From Phototrophicus methaneseepsis (GTDB lineage Bacteria > Chloroflexota > Anaerolineae > Aggregatilineales > Phototrophicaceae): 64,000 nucleotides of DNA. The DNA lies in contig NZ_CP062983.1 of NCBI RefSeq assembly GCF_015500095.1, forward strand, positions 4,960,001 through 5,024,000, written 5' to 3'. The notes below the pieces were generated by a model. The model saw nothing but the letters and a program-made list of their open reading frames with translations, had not been told where the DNA came from and made no database searches. Made by a program: the position numbers and the translations under genes. Below are positions 39,946-48,028 of the stretch, one piece after another (positions within the stretch are counted from its first letter, which is position 1; each line of letters begins with the position of its first letter).

Positions 39946-40203
39946 AGGAGGTACTCCTTGTAACTTGCCTGTCAGTCTAGCATTATCGCCCTTTAGCAGC
40001 AACCGACAAGTCTGTACTTCTGGTTTGTAAATTTATAAATTTGTAAATTGAAAAACAACCAAGCATTTCGCAGCTTTAGCAAGCTAAATGGTACACCTTA
40101 AAAGCGTGACAATGCTCATCATAATGAAGGTGCCAGTTCACCAATAATTTACATTGACACCTTATACTCATGACAGATACTGGTAGAATCTCCATTATTC
40201 GGT

Positions 40204-40211
40204 GTTATAAT
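40204..40211 (+). promoter_or_regulatory. Extended -10 promoter for tatA
   Basis: TG at 40203-40204, one base, then a perfect TATAAT at 40206-40211, 33 bp before the TatA start. There is no good -35, which is typical for extended -10 promoters. Confidence 0.55.
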
Positions 40212-40243
40212 GCTGTCAACACTTTAAGTAAAAGAGGTAGATT

Positions 40244-40447
40244 ATGGGCCTGGGTGTTCCTGAGCTATTAATTATTCTAGTCATCGTTGTTGTTCTGTTC
40301 GGCGTCGGGCGCGTGGCTCGCATCGGTGGTGAACTTGGTCAGGCTGTCGGTAACTTCCGCAAGGGCGTCCGCGAAACTGAAGACCAAGCCAAAGCCGATG
40401 AATTGGCAGATGAAGAAGCCAGTTCACGTCTTTCAGCTTCAAAATAA
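40244..40447 (+). CDS. tatA: TatA/E-family twin-arginine translocase subunit
   Basis: 67 residues. One N-terminal membrane helix (PELLIILVIVVVLFGVGRVA) is followed by the hinge and the amphipathic helix RIGGELGQAVGNFRKGVRE, then a charged tail. This is the TatA/TatE pattern. It forms the pore-like part of the Tat protein exporter. AGAGGTAG precedes the ATG. No tatB or tatC is next to it. Confidence 0.94.
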   Translation: MGLGVPELLIILVIVVVLFGVGRVARIGGELGQAVGNFRKGVRETEDQAKADELADEEASSRLSASK

Positions 40448-40467
40448 ATAATCTGGATAAACAATCT

Positions 40468-40494
40468 GGCAGTCTGTGCTCGTGGCAGGCTGCC
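40468..40494. terminator. Hairpin after tatA
   Basis: GGCAGTCTG pairs with CAGGCTGCC (9 bp, one G-T) with a 9-nt loop, 20 bp past the tatA stop. No T tract follows, so it may stabilise the mRNA end rather than terminate. Confidence 0.4.
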
Positions 40495-40554
40495 TCATCG
40501 TCTCTCTATCCAATTTTAGAGACATCCACTTAGACAACAATCTCAACAGCATCC

Positions 40555-41028
40555 CTAAGCTAAAGCCCTGCGGATCAATATTTCTGCATCCAGCGGTTTG
40601 CGTTGTTGTACCTGCGGCGGGACGCTGATATTGTAGTCCAGCACTTTCTTGTTATAGGCTTCCACATCTTTACGGATGCGATCACAGGCCGTTTCCCAGC
40701 GTTCATCTGCTTCGCGCATCAGGATGTAGCTCGCCACGCGCTGTGCATCAGCCATACGCCCCCGGTAACTTTTCACATAAGCTCTCAGGCGCTTATCAAT
40801 CAATTCGAGGTCAGCGATCAGCTCTTGCCCAAGCATAATCCACGCAGGGGCAACATCATTGTCCTTCATGATTTTATAAGCGATACGCAACTCATCGGAA
40901 AGATTGACGTTATCGTCATCCAGGTGCAGGGGCGCACCAGCCCCCGGCAGATGGTGTGTATCACCATCCCCAATGACACGCTTGACCTGCTCATCAATGA
41001 ATGATTCCCAACGTTTCATCTGGTCCAT
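40555..41028 (-). CDS. DUF1992 domain protein (DnaJC28-like)
   Basis: 157 residues. The N-terminal 75 residues match DUF1992, the conserved region of DnaJ homolog subfamily C member 28: WESFIDEQVKRVIGDGDTHH, LPGAGAPLHLDDDNVNL, ELRIAYKIMKDNDVAPAWIM. The rest is helical and charged. There is no J domain. Function is unknown. Monocistronic, convergent with tatA. Confidence 0.85.
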   Translation of the reverse strand: MDQMKRWESFIDEQVKRVIGDGDTHHLPGAGAPLHLDDDNVNLSDELRIAYKIMKDNDVAPAWIMLGQELIADLELIDKRLRAYVKSYRGRMADAQRVASYILMREADERWETACDRIRKDVEAYNKKVLDYNISVPPQVQQRKPLDAEILIRRALA

Positions 41029-41178
41029 AGCGGAATGCCCCTCTCAGACAACAGCAAATAGACGTTCACCAACAACTAGATTTCCGTCTAGCAACCCGCA
41101 AATCAATTGTGCATATTTTCACATACAGAGAGGCGTTTTGTCAAATGAATATCTATTCATGAACTATCTATGGATTTG

Positions 41179-42141
41179 CTACAGTTGCGCTTTGGGCTGA
41201 GCTGCGACGATGGCAAAATCACTCTGAATATCACCAACACCAATGAGCGTATCTTCAATATTGAAGAGCATCTTCAGAACCTGCATCGATTCGGGGTCAT
41301 CCGCACGGAAGTTACCAGCAATACCAGATAGCAAGAAATGCAATAACGTTCCACCCGCTTTGTTAAATTCAACCACATCAAAGTATTGATGCAAGAGCGG
41401 CATAATCTCTGATGACCGGACAGATTCAGAAGGATCCAGGCGATGCACTTCGTTAGGGTCCGGGATACTCACAGATTGGTAAAAGGCATGCGGATAATTC
41501 ACATTGAAGGAGCGCCTGAACCGCTGAGGGATCAATGTAAAAGCAGCAGACATGACTTCTTTTTGGCGCTTTGTAAAATCAAAGCGATCAGGGCCAATAT
41601 ACTCATTGAAGAAAACATATCCACCGGGTTTAAGTGTGCGCGTCAACTGCTCATAAAGCCCTTCCAGGTTTTTTATGTGATGCAGTGAGTGGCTAAACCA
41701 GACAACATCATAATGATTCTCTGGCCAGATATAGGTGTTCATATCCTGGATTGCGTAATTAAGATTTTCGATGCCAGCTTCGGCAGCTAACTTGCGCGCA
41801 ATATCGAGCGCACCCGGCGCAATATCGAACCCATCGCATTGATCAAAAGCGTTCCAGGAAGCCAGGTTACGCTCGAGGTGCCCGACACCACAGCCAACAC
41901 TGGCCATCGTTACATTTTCTTGGCGTATGGGTAGATATTTTTGGAAAAAGTAAAACACCCATCCCTTACCGCTGTTCTGCGTTCCATTAGCGAGATAATG
42001 TTCCTGAACTTCTGGCACAGCCAGCCAGAACATATTCGATGAAAAGGTATCCGTATCAGGGGTTGATTCAGACCAGTGATCAGCCGCGCGTTTGTTATCA
42101 TCTTCCTCAGATGTTTGAATCAACTTATCTGCATCAGTCAT
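41179..42141 (-). CDS. Class I SAM-dependent methyltransferase
   Basis: About 320 residues from the ATG at 42141, preceded by AAGGGACCGAG. The open frame continues to 42267, but that part is Cys-rich and has no ribosome site. Motif I is VGCGVGHLERNL, an acidic GFDIAPGALDIARKLA follows, then NYAIQDMNTYIWPENHYDVVWFSHSLHHI and LKPGGYVFFNEYIGP. This is the classic methyltransferase 11/25 layout. The C-terminal 120 residues are family-specific. The acceptor is unknown. Next to it, in opposite orientation, is an orphan response regulator. Confidence 0.9.
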   Translation of the reverse strand: MTDADKLIQTSEEDDNKRAADHWSESTPDTDTFSSNMFWLAVPEVQEHYLANGTQNSGKGWVFYFFQKYLPIRQENVTMASVGCGVGHLERNLASWNAFDQCDGFDIAPGALDIARKLAAEAGIENLNYAIQDMNTYIWPENHYDVVWFSHSLHHIKNLEGLYEQLTRTLKPGGYVFFNEYIGPDRFDFTKRQKEVMSAAFTLIPQRFRRSFNVNYPHAFYQSVSIPDPNEVHRLDPSESVRSSEIMPLLHQYFDVVEFNKAGGTLLHFLLSGIAGNFRADDPESMQVLKMLFNIEDTLIGVGDIQSDFAIVAAQPKAQL

Positions 42142-42328
42142 ACTCGGTCCCTTTGCAAACAGATTTTTTAAGTGTCGCACTTCCAGCTTAGCCTTCCACC
42201 CGAAGTTACCAGAGAGCAACGCATCTTGACAAGATTTATAGCAAGTTACATGACAGCATCGGTGCAAATTTCTTCTAAGAATAGCCTATTTATCTTGAAA
42301 AGGCGCATCATAAAGCTTCTTCTTAAAT

Positions 42329-42348
42329 AACTCATGTTATGATGAGTT
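42329..42348. promoter_or_regulatory. Inverted repeat upstream of the response regulator gene
   Basis: AACTCAT and ATGAGTT, perfect 7-bp arms with a 6-bp spacer, lie 36 bp before the start. Operator-like. Confidence 0.4.
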
Positions 42349-42383
42349 AATTAGCAGTGTATCACATATCAGGCTGAACCAAC

Positions 42384-42788
42384 TTGAACCAGGACGCCCC
42401 TAAAAAGTTCGCTCTCATCATTGAAGATAATGAGAGTATCTCCATGCTCTATCGAGAAACGCTCGAAATGGTGGGGTTCGCCACGCAGATTGTCCACGAT
42501 GGACAAGAAGCCATCGACACACTGGATAAGCTTCAGCCGGATATTATCTTGCTAGATGTGAATTTACCTCACGTCTCTGGTCACTATATTTTGCGCCATA
42601 TCCGTGGCGCTGAAGCACACCATAACACACCTGTGATTATCTCTACAGCGAATACAGTTATTGCAAATGCAATGCAGGAAGACCTCGCAGAAAAAGACAT
42701 TCTCATGATTAAGCCTATCGACATCCGCGATTTGCAACAGCTTTCACTGCGGCTGACGAACAGCAATCCTCGCACCGATTCTCATTAG
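42384..42788 (+). CDS. Stand-alone response-regulator receiver protein
   Basis: 134 residues from a TTG start, a single receiver domain with no output domain. The acidic pair EDN, the phosphorylated Asp in IILLDVNLP (about 56), the Ser/Thr in VIISTANT and the Lys in MIKPIDIRDLQQL are all present. It should accept phosphate from a histidine kinase, but none is encoded in the window. It could act by protein contact. A hairpin at 42798-42832 follows. Confidence 0.93.
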   Translation: MNQDAPKKFALIIEDNESISMLYRETLEMVGFATQIVHDGQEAIDTLDKLQPDIILLDVNLPHVSGHYILRHIRGAEAHHNTPVIISTANTVIANAMQEDLAEKDILMIKPIDIRDLQQLSLRLTNSNPRTDSH

Positions 42789-42795
42789 TAGGTAC

Positions 42796-42832
42796 CTAAA
42801 AACAATAAGGACGCCCAGACGAGCATCCTTAT
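42796..42832 (-). terminator. Terminator for the LysM/lamin-tail gene
   Basis: On the minus strand ATAAGGATGC pairs with GCGTCCTTAT (9 of 10 pairs) and is followed by TGTTTTTAGG. It lies about 57 bp past the minus-strand LysM gene and may also limit read-through from the response regulator. Confidence 0.65.
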
Positions 42833-42888
42833 GATACCTTCGTGATCTTTGCTTCATGATTGCACTAGAAACATCAACCGGGACGTGC

Positions 42889-43938
42889 TTATTCCAGGTC
42901 AATAGCAGGCCCAACCCTGAGCGTCGCTTGAACTTCACCATCTGCATTCGCCAAAGTCAGTACATCACCTTCCTGCCAGACGGCTTCATCCAGGCCCCAG
43001 AACAAGGCAATGGGTGTATTCTGCCCTTCCCGCGTCGAGACGGTCAGCGGCGACTGTGAGAAGAAAAGCAGCTCCGGGAAGACAAATTCATTGCCATCCA
43101 GGTCAGATAGCGTCCACCCTGTCATATCAACAGTACCGCTCTCATTGTGAAATTCGACCATTTCAGCCGTGACATCACCCATATTTTCAATACCCACCAC
43201 CGTAATTTGAGCGTCGGTCGCTGTTGGCACCAGGGTAATCGTCGGCGTGACGGTCGGCGTTGGCGAAACACCAGGCGTTGGCGAAGCCAGAGCGACCTGT
43301 GTTTCTGTCTGGGCGATACTTGCTGTTGCCGTCTGGGTCGCCTGATCTTCATCCGGCGTTGCAGAAGGCTCTGGCGTTGCGGAAGGCTCCGGCGTCGAAG
43401 TAGGGATTTGCGCCGCATCACAACCTTCTAAGGGCACAATCAACTCGTCACCGATGTTTAAGAGCGTGTCTTCACCCAGATTGTTAACTTCCAGCATCAC
43501 GAAATAATCAACTTCATAATCCGCTGATAAGCTGGAAACGGTATCGCCAGATTGCACGACATGCACAAGGCAGTTATCTGGCAATGAAGAAGCCCCCTGC
43601 CCGACGACTTCAGCAGGGTCTAAGCCCTGCGCCCCCAGTTCATCGGGATTCACTGTTGCCCCCGCGACCTGGGTCGTATTCGTCAGAATCGTTTCAGGGA
43701 CAGCCAGCTGCGTGCGGTCTGGTGTGGTCGTCACAATCATGACTTCAGGCGTGGCATTAGGGTCCCTTGTCGCTGTATAAATGACTTCTACGGTCACAAG
43801 CACCTGGCGAGGATCAGAGACGAGGCTGCCTTCCCCAGGCACAATCTCATAGCCCAGTTGCTGAATGCCAAAAATCGTCCCTGCGACAGCCAGGACAATG
43901 ACAACTAATAATAATGGAATAATGGAACGAGCCGACAT
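42889..43938 (-). CDS. Membrane-anchored LysM and lamin-tail domain protein
   Basis: 349 residues. An N-terminal membrane helix (IIPLLLVVIVLAVAGTIFGI) is followed by an outer region. A LysM peptidoglycan-binding domain at about 122-170 has HVVQSGDTVSSLSADYEV and LLNIGDELIVPLEGC. A Pro/Thr/Ala-rich stalk of about 65 residues follows, with PEPSATPEPSATP repeats. The last 110 residues look like a lamin-tail domain (VEFHNESGTVDMTGWTLSDL, WQEGDVLTLANADGEVQATL). It probably lies in the cell envelope. The partner or ligand is unknown. Confidence 0.87.
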   Translation of the reverse strand: MSARSIIPLLLVVIVLAVAGTIFGIQQLGYEIVPGEGSLVSDPRQVLVTVEVIYTATRDPNATPEVMIVTTTPDRTQLAVPETILTNTTQVAGATVNPDELGAQGLDPAEVVGQGASSLPDNCLVHVVQSGDTVSSLSADYEVDYFVMLEVNNLGEDTLLNIGDELIVPLEGCDAAQIPTSTPEPSATPEPSATPDEDQATQTATASIAQTETQVALASPTPGVSPTPTVTPTITLVPTATDAQITVVGIENMGDVTAEMVEFHNESGTVDMTGWTLSDLDGNEFVFPELLFFSQSPLTVSTREGQNTPIALFWGLDEAVWQEGDVLTLANADGEVQATLRVGPAIDLE

Positions 43939-44222
43939 CTCCTAGCCCTTCTGTTGCAGCCTGCGCGCTGTGGCACCAATAAGCCTGAGCGCGCATCAAC
44001 CCACACGTGAATATATAAAGTGATGCTGCCGAGTTTGACTATAGCACACCCCCTGCATGCCAGCAATTGATATAGCCTACGGAAAGCCGCCGTCAACGTA
44101 TTCCGACTCCGTCATTGTTTAAAAGTCAGCGTTTCTTAGCAATATGTATGATTTCCCACGCTACAAAGATAAATATGGTACCCTTGTCCCAATCTGCCCA
44201 ATCATACAAAACAAATCGACTT

Positions 44223-45140
44223 ATGCCTTACCTGATTGATGGTCACAACCTCATCTCTTACCTGGATGACCTGGACCTGGATGATCCTAATGACGAAGCC
44301 AAGCTCGTCATCAAATTGCGTGGTTACACAGCCCGGACACAGAAAAAATGCGTGGTCGTCTTTGACCATGGTTTGCCTGGTGGGTCTTCTCGGCTTTCGA
44401 CAACTTCTGTGAAAGTGATATTCGCATCAGCAGGCGCAACCAACGCAGACCGCATCATTATGGAACGCATCCGAGAAACGCGCGACCGCAAAGGATGGTT
44501 TGTCGTTTCATCAGATAATGAGGTGCTGGCTGCCGCAGAACAACATGGGTTGCGCGGTATCCGCAGCGTTGAATTCGCAGAAATGCTTAAACAGCCCCAA
44601 AAGCCGGGTGTCGATACCGCTGCTAATGCTTATGTCTCACCCAAGGAAGTCAATGAATGGCTGGAAGTCTTCGGCGATGATGATCCAGACTACAAGCGCA
44701 GCACCTTCTTAGATGGATTGCCACCGCCGAGCAGCACCACCAGGCAGCCCAAGCAGCAAATGCCTCAGCCAGAGGAAACGCCTATAGAACCGGAGCCTGC
44801 GCCAGAACCCCCGAAGCCCAAACATGAGCCCAAACATGAACAACCGAAGAGCGTCGGCAAGTATGCGCGGCGCAGCCCGAAGACAGAGGATAAAACCTAT
44901 AATCTCTCTGATGATGATCTCGATTTATGGAAGCGCACCTATGGCAGTTATAAGCGTTCGCTCAAAGAAGAGAGCAATGGTCCCAGCATCGCGGACCTGA
45001 CAGCCAAGCCAGCCCCCAAAGCGCCTGATAAAAAGCGCAAAAAATCACGCGGGGATGATATTCATCGCAAAGGCGACCCCCATCTTTCTCAGGATGAAAT
45101 TAGCGATTGGTTGTCTATGTTCGGCGAAGATGAAGATTAA
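44223..45140 (+). CDS. NYN-domain (YacP-like) putative nuclease with acidic C-terminal region
   Basis: About 305 residues from the ATG at 44223, giving MPYLIDGHNLISYL, the standard start of YacP-like NYN proteins. The open frame runs upstream to 44115 without support. Acidic residues of the PIN/NYN active site are seen in LIDGHN, VVFDHG, ATNADRIIMERI and FVVSSDNEV. After about residue 130 the protein is a disordered Pro/Glu/Lys-rich region. A motif EVNEWLEVFGDDD at about 142 is echoed at the extreme C-terminus as EISDWLSMFGEDE. The family is linked to RNA processing. Upstream of the tRNA cluster. Confidence 0.88.
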   Translation: MPYLIDGHNLISYLDDLDLDDPNDEAKLVIKLRGYTARTQKKCVVVFDHGLPGGSSRLSTTSVKVIFASAGATNADRIIMERIRETRDRKGWFVVSSDNEVLAAAEQHGLRGIRSVEFAEMLKQPQKPGVDTAANAYVSPKEVNEWLEVFGDDDPDYKRSTFLDGLPPPSSTTRQPKQQMPQPEETPIEPEPAPEPPKPKHEPKHEQPKSVGKYARRSPKTEDKTYNLSDDDLDLWKRTYGSYKRSLKEESNGPSIADLTAKPAPKAPDKKRKKSRGDDIHRKGDPHLSQDEISDWLSMFGEDED

Positions 45141-45208
45141 TCGCTGCAACAACCATAGCCAAAGTCAAAGTCATCTGGGAAGATGAGCAAGCTGGTCACA
45201 AAATTGGC

Positions 45209-45237
45209 TAGACTTCGCAAACGACTAGTGGTATGAT
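45209..45237 (+). promoter_or_regulatory. Promoter of the tRNA cluster
   Basis: TAGACT at 45209-45214, 17 bp, TATGAT at 45232-45237 with an extended TG one base before. Transcription would start about 4 nt before tRNA-Pro. Confidence 0.65.
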
Positions 45238-45247
45238 GCCTGATATT

Positions 45248-45324
45248 CGGGGTGTAGCGCAGCTCGGTAGCGCGCTTGTTTTGGGTACAAGAGGCCATCG
45301 GTTCGAATCCGGTCACCCCGACCA
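45248..45324 (+). tRNA. tRNA-Pro (anticodon TGG)
   Basis: CGGGGTG acceptor pairs with CACCCCG. Anticodon arm CTTGT-TTTGGGT-ACAAG, T-arm CGGTTCGAATCCG. CCA is encoded. Confidence 0.97.
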
Positions 45325-45327
45325 CCT

Positions 45328-45398
45328 GCGGGTATGGTGTAATGGTAGCACGCGACCCTTCCAAGGTCTCAGTACGAGTTCGAATCTCGTTACCCGCT
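45328..45398 (+). tRNA. tRNA-Gly (anticodon TCC)
   Basis: GCGGGTA acceptor pairs with TACCCGC. Anticodon arm GACC-CTTCCAA-GGTC, T-arm CGAGTTCGAATCTCG. No encoded CCA. Starts 3 bp after the CCA of tRNA-Pro. Confidence 0.97.
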
Positions 45399-45414
45399 TT
45401 CACCCTTAACCCAC

Positions 45415-45486
45415 GGGCCTATAGCTCAACGGCAGAGCGCGCGGCTCATAACCGCTCGGTTCTAGGTTCGAATCCTAGTGGGCCCA
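45415..45486 (+). tRNA. tRNA-Met or tRNA-Ile2 (anticodon CAT)
   Basis: GGGCCTA acceptor pairs with TGGGCCC. Anticodon loop CTCATAA, T-arm CTAGGTTCGAATCCTAG. G1-C72 rules out the initiator. The outer anticodon-stem pair is a C-T mismatch. Elongator Met or lysidine-modified Ile cannot be separated by eye. Confidence 0.95.
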
Positions 45487-45533
45487 TCTCACCAGCCTAT
45501 GCTGAACAACATAACGATGATTTTATAGGCAGC

Positions 45534-45557
45534 AAAATGACCAACGAGTCATTTTTT
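45534..45557 (+). terminator. Terminator of the tRNA cluster
   Basis: AAAATGAC pairs with GTCATTTT (8 bp) around CAACGA and is extended by TT. 48 bp past tRNA-Met. Confidence 0.75.
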
Positions 45558-45587
45558 GTTGCCTATTTTCATTCAATTGATTTCCTC

Positions 45588-46040
45588 TTAGTTATCGAGT
45601 TGTTGGGATAACCCCACGATGATGCCTTCAGGTCCACGGATATAGGCGAGCCGATTCGTGTCCTCGTATTGCATTTCACCGATAAGCTCAGCCCCATGAG
45701 CGCGCAGACGCGTGACAACCTCGTCAATGTCATCAACAGCGAACATGACGCGACGGTAGCCCATCGTGTTCACCGGCTCATCGACGGGCCCAAACCGGAC
45801 CGGGTTGGGCGTGTGGAACTTGTCTAGCTCAATGCCACAGTGACCATCAGCAGTTCGCATCATTGCCAGTGTGGCTCGAACATCCTTAAGCCCGATTAGG
45901 CTCCCCACTAAAGGCCCTTCGACTGTTGCCTCGCCTTCCAGTTCCATACCAAGTTCGGTGAAGAACGCTTTGACAGCCTCAAGATCATCAACAACGATGA
46001 GAATATTGTCCATCCGTAGCAATTTACCTTTTGCAGCCAT
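45588..46040 (-). CDS. VOC family (glyoxalase/dioxygenase-fold) protein
   Basis: 150 residues, two beta-alpha-beta-beta-beta modules. RMDNILIVVDDLEAVKAFFT starts the first, and MGYRRVMFAVDDIDEVVTRL the second. The metal-ligand positions look like His/Glu at HCGIEL and Glu late in the chain. The family covers resistance proteins, lyases and dioxygenases, and none can be assigned. AAAGGATAAC precedes the ATG. Confidence 0.9.
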   Translation of the reverse strand: MAAKGKLLRMDNILIVVDDLEAVKAFFTELGMELEGEATVEGPLVGSLIGLKDVRATLAMMRTADGHCGIELDKFHTPNPVRFGPVDEPVNTMGYRRVMFAVDDIDEVVTRLRAHGAELIGEMQYEDTNRLAYIRGPEGIIVGLSQQLDN

Positions 46041-46217
46041 ATGTTATCCTTTTGGGGCTATCTGTGTTTTGCCATGCATAATCCATCGCGTCTACGTCAT
46101 AAAATCCATCAAGGATGACCAACGCACTTACCCATAGCTTTCTCGTAGGAGACTCACTTTCTACTTCTCACTATATTTTTGTAAATAGGCGGCATCCTTA
46201 TCACTTGTCAGCAATCC

Positions 46218-46796
46218 TCATGCCCCACCCGGCGGTCCGTCAAGCACGCGGGGAACATATTCCAGCAGTTGGATTCTGCCATCGAAGGTCCGGCTGGTAA
46301 CCATATCAAGGGCGACATCGGGATAACCATCATAGATTCGATCAGAGCCAGTGCTGCCCGTGATCACGGGGAAGACGACCACCCGGAACCGATCTACAAG
46401 ACCCGCCTTGAGGAGTGACCGACACAAGCTGAGGCTACCAATAGTACGCATGGAGTGATCACCTTCTTGCTTCATCTGTCGCACAGCCTCAATCGCATCT
46501 GTGCTGATTAGCCTGGTATTCGCCCACGATAATGGGAGCTGCAAAGTCGAGGAGAATACTACCTTGGAGGCGTTAGTAAGCTCACTTATCGAATCTTCCT
46601 CGTCGGAACCCACGTCGCCAAACCCAGAGAAGAGGCGATATGTGCTCGCTCCCATAAGTAGGGTATAGTCGCGCTCAGGTAGTTCATTGAGCCAGCCTAG
46701 ATATTCAGGGCCTTGCAGCCCCCACCATCCGGGCCACCCTTCCGCAGCTCCGTAGCCGTCCAATGAAGTGATGAAGTCTACTAATAACTCCTGCAT
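46218..46796 (-). CDS. DHFR-like (RibD C-terminal family) protein, copy 2
   Basis: 192 residues. The N-terminal VDFITSLDGYGA strand and LLMGASTYRLFSGF match the RibD-C/dihydrofolate-reductase-like family, as does the late IGSLSLCRSLLKAGLVDRFRVVVFPVI. These are NAD(P)H-dependent reductases of unknown substrate, usually regulatory or stress genes. GAGAGGAAG precedes the ATG. About 90 bp upstream is the 3' remnant of an AraC gene, mirroring the intact araC-dhfr pair at 47399-48871. Confidence 0.9.
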   Translation of the reverse strand: MQELLVDFITSLDGYGAAEGWPGWWGLQGPEYLGWLNELPERDYTLLMGASTYRLFSGFGDVGSDEEDSISELTNASKVVFSSTLQLPLSWANTRLISTDAIEAVRQMKQEGDHSMRTIGSLSLCRSLLKAGLVDRFRVVVFPVITGSTGSDRIYDGYPDVALDMVTSRTFDGRIQLLEYVPRVLDGPPGGA

Positions 46797-46884
46797 AAGA
46801 ATTCTTCCTCTCTCAAAATTGCATTTGTTCTATAACAAACATCCACAATCGTAAGCTATTCGTGGCAGCGTGCCTTGTAAAAAA

Positions 46885-46941
46885 TCAATCAGTTGGTAGG
46901 TTGCGGAGGGAGAGTTGATCGACCAGCGCATCTTCAGTAAC
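46885..46941 (-). pseudogene. C-terminal remnant of an AraC-type regulator gene
   Basis: Nineteen codons (VTEDALVDQLSLRNLPTD and stop) match the end of the intact AraC gene at 48029 (FTEGALVDQLSLRILPTD and stop). The 3' flank TTTTTTACAAG is shared too. Nothing upstream of this matches; the cupin stop codon lies 3 bp before it, in the same frame. Confidence 0.8.
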
Positions 46942-46944
46942 TGC

Positions 46945-47286
46945 TCAGCCTTCTAACCAAGTGGTGATCATACGCGGGCTAACATGAACATCCACATGGC
47001 GTGCTGGTTCAGGTCCAGCATTGATGAATTTATGGGGCGTTTCTGGCGGCACCACAACAATCTGCCCCGCAACAGCATCAAACGTGGTATGACCAACCGT
47101 AAATGTCAGGCATCCATCCTGCACGATAAAGACTTCCTCATAGGGGTGTTGGTGCAGGGATGGCCCCTTGCCAGGCGGCGTATCGTTGATGAAAAAGGAG
47201 ATATTGGCATCCCCATGCAGGTAGCCTTCAAATTGCCGCGAGGTTTCTCCTCCTGGAAGATCGACTTTCTTTATGACGGTTGCCAA
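46945..47286 (-). CDS. Cupin domain protein
   Basis: About 113 residues from a TTG at 47286, preceded by AGAGGAAA. The frame opens further to 47439, but that part overlaps the next gene and looks noncoding. The cupin motif 1 is intact (LHQHPYEEVFIVQDG with both His and Glu), and motif 2 is PPETPHKFINAGPEPARH. The metal site is therefore probably functional. The fold serves many reactions and no substrate can be named. Its stop codon abuts the AraC remnant, so it sits at a recombination junction. Confidence 0.88.
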   Translation of the reverse strand: MATVIKKVDLPGGETSRQFEGYLHGDANISFFINDTPPGKGPSLHQHPYEEVFIVQDGCLTFTVGHTTFDAVAGQIVVVPPETPHKFINAGPEPARHVDVHVSPRMITTWLEG

Positions 47287-47398
47287 GTCATTTTTTCCTC
47301 TGCCACATGTGCACATGTAAAGTGACTGCCATCGTATCCATACTTGGTTCCACTTCGCCTTCGCACATTCTGACCATGACAACCTGACGACATCACCC

Positions 47399-47953
47399 TC
47401 ACGCGGGACCTTGTGGCTGATAGCGGTGTACCATAGCACCTGAAGTGAACGTCCTGGTATCCAGCAGCTTCAGCGTATGGATCCCCATATGCTCGAAGGC
47501 GCGCGTCCCTTCTCCGAAAGTAAATGGATACACCAGAATGCGCAATTCATCTACTAAGCCTTCCTTGAGCATCGTATGCGTTAGCTCGCCCACGCCATAT
47601 TGCAATAAGCCCTCGCCCGGCTCTTGCTTGAGCTTTTTGATACTCTCAGCGACATCGCCTTTTATTAGCGTCGCATTCCATTCAAGTGGCTCTTTCAGCG
47701 TGCGGGATGCGACATACTTGGGCATACTGTTGATCTTGTCTGCCGACTTCCCTTCCATGGTCGGCCAGATTTGAGCAAAGCTTTCGTAGGTCTCTCTCCC
47801 CAATAGGAGCGCATCTGGCATAAGCAGCAAATCATCGAGATATGCCGTGACATCTGCGCTATGGAATTGAAAAATCAAATTCCAAAAATTTTCATTATCT
47901 GCCCCCATGATGCCGTCGAGCGACACTTCAGCCTCTACAATGACTTTTCTCAT
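47399..47953 (-). CDS. DHFR-like (RibD C-terminal family) protein, copy 1
   Basis: About 184 residues from the ATG at 47953, with AAAGGAGG 7 nt upstream; an upstream in-frame ATG at 47995 is less likely. KVIVEAEVSLDGIMG opens the fold. ALLLGRETYESFAQIWP and LLQYGVGELTHTMLKEGLVD are family hallmarks. A diverged paralogue of the gene at 46218. It follows the AraC gene on the same strand by 75 bp and is its likely target. Confidence 0.92.
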   Translation of the reverse strand: MRKVIVEAEVSLDGIMGADNENFWNLIFQFHSADVTAYLDDLLLMPDALLLGRETYESFAQIWPTMEGKSADKINSMPKYVASRTLKEPLEWNATLIKGDVAESIKKLKQEPGEGLLQYGVGELTHTMLKEGLVDELRILVYPFTFGEGTRAFEHMGIHTLKLLDTRTFTSGAMVHRYQPQGPA

Positions 47954-48028
47954 GTTAAGCCTCCTTTTGACCGTAATTATTGATAGAGGCATCATAACGT
48001 ACCAAAGAGAGAATCGACTTGTAAAAAA

